Shown here piece after piece: positions 31,822 through 33,086 of a DNA stretch of 33,086 nucleotides. Made by a program: the position numbers and the translations under genes. Under the pieces are notes generated by a model, which was not told the origin of the DNA, did no database searches, and saw only the letters and a program-made list of their open reading frames with translations. Every line of letters begins with the position of its first letter. Position 1 is the stretch's first letter. This DNA is from Elusimicrobiota bacterium (GTDB lineage Bacteria > Elusimicrobiota > Elusimicrobia > F11): the NCBI GenBank assembly GCA_022072025.1, contig JAJVIP010000022.1:1-33086 (forward strand), written 5' to 3'.

Positions 31822-32964
31822 CTATATAAAATCCCCTCCCCAAAGTTGATCAAGAAAATTTCGCCAGGGAAGGACGCGTATGTTTTTTTCTATTTGTCGC
31901 GGGTGAGTTTCCTGGCAAACGACCAAACATTCTTTGACCGGACCGTCCTCCAATAAAGCCTTCAATGATCGAATGTCCCCTTCATGAACGCGCCTTGAGG
32001 CTTTGATTTCTATGGCTACCTCTTTGTCGCCCAAAATGAAATCCACCTCTTGGCCCGTGCTGGTCCTCCAATAGGAAATATCCATTTCTGGTTTGACATA
32101 AGCCTGATACGCCTTTAATTCCATCAACAAATAATGCTCAAACGACTTTCCGAATTCGGGGCTCCCCATTTTTGGAACTCGCCCCATAAGATAATTGGCG
32201 ACACCTACATCAAAAAGGAAAAATTTTTCCGTTAATATCATCCGCCTGTTCTTTGATTTTCTCCAAGGTTGGACGCGAAACCCCAACAGCGTGTCTTCGA
32301 GAATATCGAAATAGGTCCGCACCACTTTTTGTGACAACCCCACTTCACTGGCAACATTGGTGTAATTAATAAGCTCACTGGAGGTGACAGCGGCGACCCG
32401 CAGGAATTCCGCGAATGAAGGAATATTTTGAACCACCGCCTCAGAAGCTATTTCTTCTTTTAAATAATCGGCCACGTAGGCCCTCAAATCTTCCAGCGGA
32501 CGGGTGGAGAGATAATGCGGAGGTAACAGCCCAGACACCATGACCTCTTCCAAATCAAATCCAACCACCTCTTTGTAACAGAGCGGTGCCATGGTGCGCC
32601 TCCAGGCTCGTCCTCCCAACAAATTGGCATGTCCCCGACGCAATTTCCGGGCGCTGGAACCCGTTAACAGGAAACTCAAACCTTTGTTTTCTATCAACCA
32701 ATGAACTTCATCCAACAGCGCGGGGACTTTTTGAACTTCGTCAAGAACAATAAGCCCTTTGTGATTTTGAAAGCGTTCCCTGAGAAGCGCCGGCCGCGTG
32801 GCATAGTCAGCAAAAATATCCGTTTGCAAGAGATCGATAAGTTTGGCTTGGGGCCGTTCATGATGAATCCAATAACTTTTCCCCACTTTGCGCGGTCCCC
32901 AAAGAAACGCAGATTGTTTGGGCGGGAGATCAAGGCTCAAGAGCCTTTTTACAATTTTTTTCAT
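31822..32964 (-). CDS. DUF4143-type AAA+ ATPase (second copy)
   Basis: This gene encodes 380 residues. Walker A is GPRKVGKS (23-30), Walker B LIVLDEVQ, then the sensor strand [11 protein letters not shown]. The DUF4143 C-terminus has GQEVDFILG and AIEIKAS, the acidic and E-x-K residues of a PD-(D/E)xK-like fold. Length and N-terminus match the copy at 13826-14983, so it is complete, though the two are clearly diverged. It has no ribosome binding site: a group II intron ends immediately upstream of its ATG, so the original leader has been displaced. Expression may depend on splicing or on a promoter inside the intron. The role of the family is not established. Confidence 0.9.
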   Translation of the reverse strand: MKKIVKRLLSLDLPPKQSAFLWGPRKVGKSYWIHHERPQAKLIDLLQTDIFADYATRPALLRERFQNHKGLIVLDEVQKVPALLDEVHWLIENKGLSFLLTGSSARKLRRGHANLLGGRAWRRTMAPLCYKEVVGFDLEEVMVSGLLPPHYLSTRPLEDLRAYVADYLKEEIASEAVVQNIPSFAEFLRVAAVTSSELINYTNVASEVGLSQKVVRTYFDILEDTLLGFRVQPWRKSKNRRMILTEKFFLFDVGVANYLMGRVPKMGSPEFGKSFEHYLLMELKAYQAYVKPEMDISYWRTSTGQEVDFILGDKEVAIEIKASRRVHEGDIRSLKALLEDGPVKECLVVCQETHPRQIEKNIRVLPWRNFLDQLWGGDFI

Positions 32965-32965
32965 T

Positions 32966-33086
32966 GGTAGAACTCAGGCGCCGGTGGCCATATAATATAG
33001 CGCCGGTTTCCTGAGTCCCCCTATCAAACCGTACGTGACCTTTCCGATCATACGGCTTACCATGGACACTTCAAGCATTGGCTTTC
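32966..33086 (-). mobile_element. Group II intron, 3' end (domains V and VI), rest beyond window
   Basis: On the minus strand, 33058-33026 reads AAGCCGTAT, a short stem capped by GGAAA, then a two-base bulge and GTACGGTTT. This is the domain V hairpin of group II introns, with the AGC catalytic triad near its 5' end and a 9-bp lower stem. Domain VI follows (GGGGGACTCAGGAAA ... CCTGAGTTCTACC): ACTCAGG pairs with CCTGAGT around an extra AT-rich hairpin. The 3' splice site should be at about 32966-32968, one to three bases before the start codon of the ATPase gene. The reverse-transcriptase part would lie to the right of the window. Confidence 0.75.

Overview
The window looks like a chromosomal segment of an uncultured Gram-negative-type bacterium, at roughly even base composition. 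Three things suggest a lineage such as Omnitrophota or Elusimicrobiota: a reading frame of more than 13 kb for a giant multidomain protein, a bacterial DNA topoisomerase VI operon, and several palindromic repeat families in intergenic DNA. The phylum is an inference, not read from a marker gene.

Positions 1-13104 (minus strand) are one uninterrupted open frame that starts at a GTG with a strong ribosome binding site and runs off the left edge, so at least 4,368 residues are encoded. In order it carries a signal peptide, a TraB/ChaN-like domain, an M50-like membrane metallopeptidase segment (HEWAH), a second HExxH segment, an Ala/Gln-rich helical stretch, a VWA domain with an intact MIDAS motif, a transmembrane hairpin, two AAA+ modules of MoxR/midasin type, a helical region, and a hierarchical array of propeller-like repeats (61-residue blades, five blades plus a helical linker per 383-residue super-repeat, and an A/B alternation of super-repeats). 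This protein is the most unusual object in the window.

From 13259 to 18296 (plus) come a small C-tail-anchored protein, a strong terminator, a DUF4143-type ATPase with its own palindromic operator-like site, acetyl-CoA synthetase and seryl-tRNA synthetase. From 18352 to 20939 (minus) an L,D-transpeptidase and an M15-type peptidase are translationally coupled, a peptidoglycan-remodelling pair. A secreted MsrB follows on the same strand, flanked by two nested-palindrome repeats. From 21893 to 26137 (plus) lie a YVTN-type propeller protein, DoxX, a beta-carbonic anhydrase, an SGNH/AlgX-like protein and an unknown exported protein. A gene-poor stretch of about 590 bp then holds a truncated AHSA1-like reading frame and a perfect palindrome.

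From 26725 to 29458 (plus) are top6B and top6A, overlapping by 8 bases and both with intact catalytic motifs. The right end is accessory in character: a VOC protein, a 5' tRNA-Ser remnant, a short-chain dehydrogenase, an intact tRNA-Ser(UGA), a truncated YhcG-type nuclease gene, a second DUF4143 ATPase (minus) and, at the edge, the 3' end (domains V-VI) of a group II intron that stops within a few bases of that ATPase's start codon.
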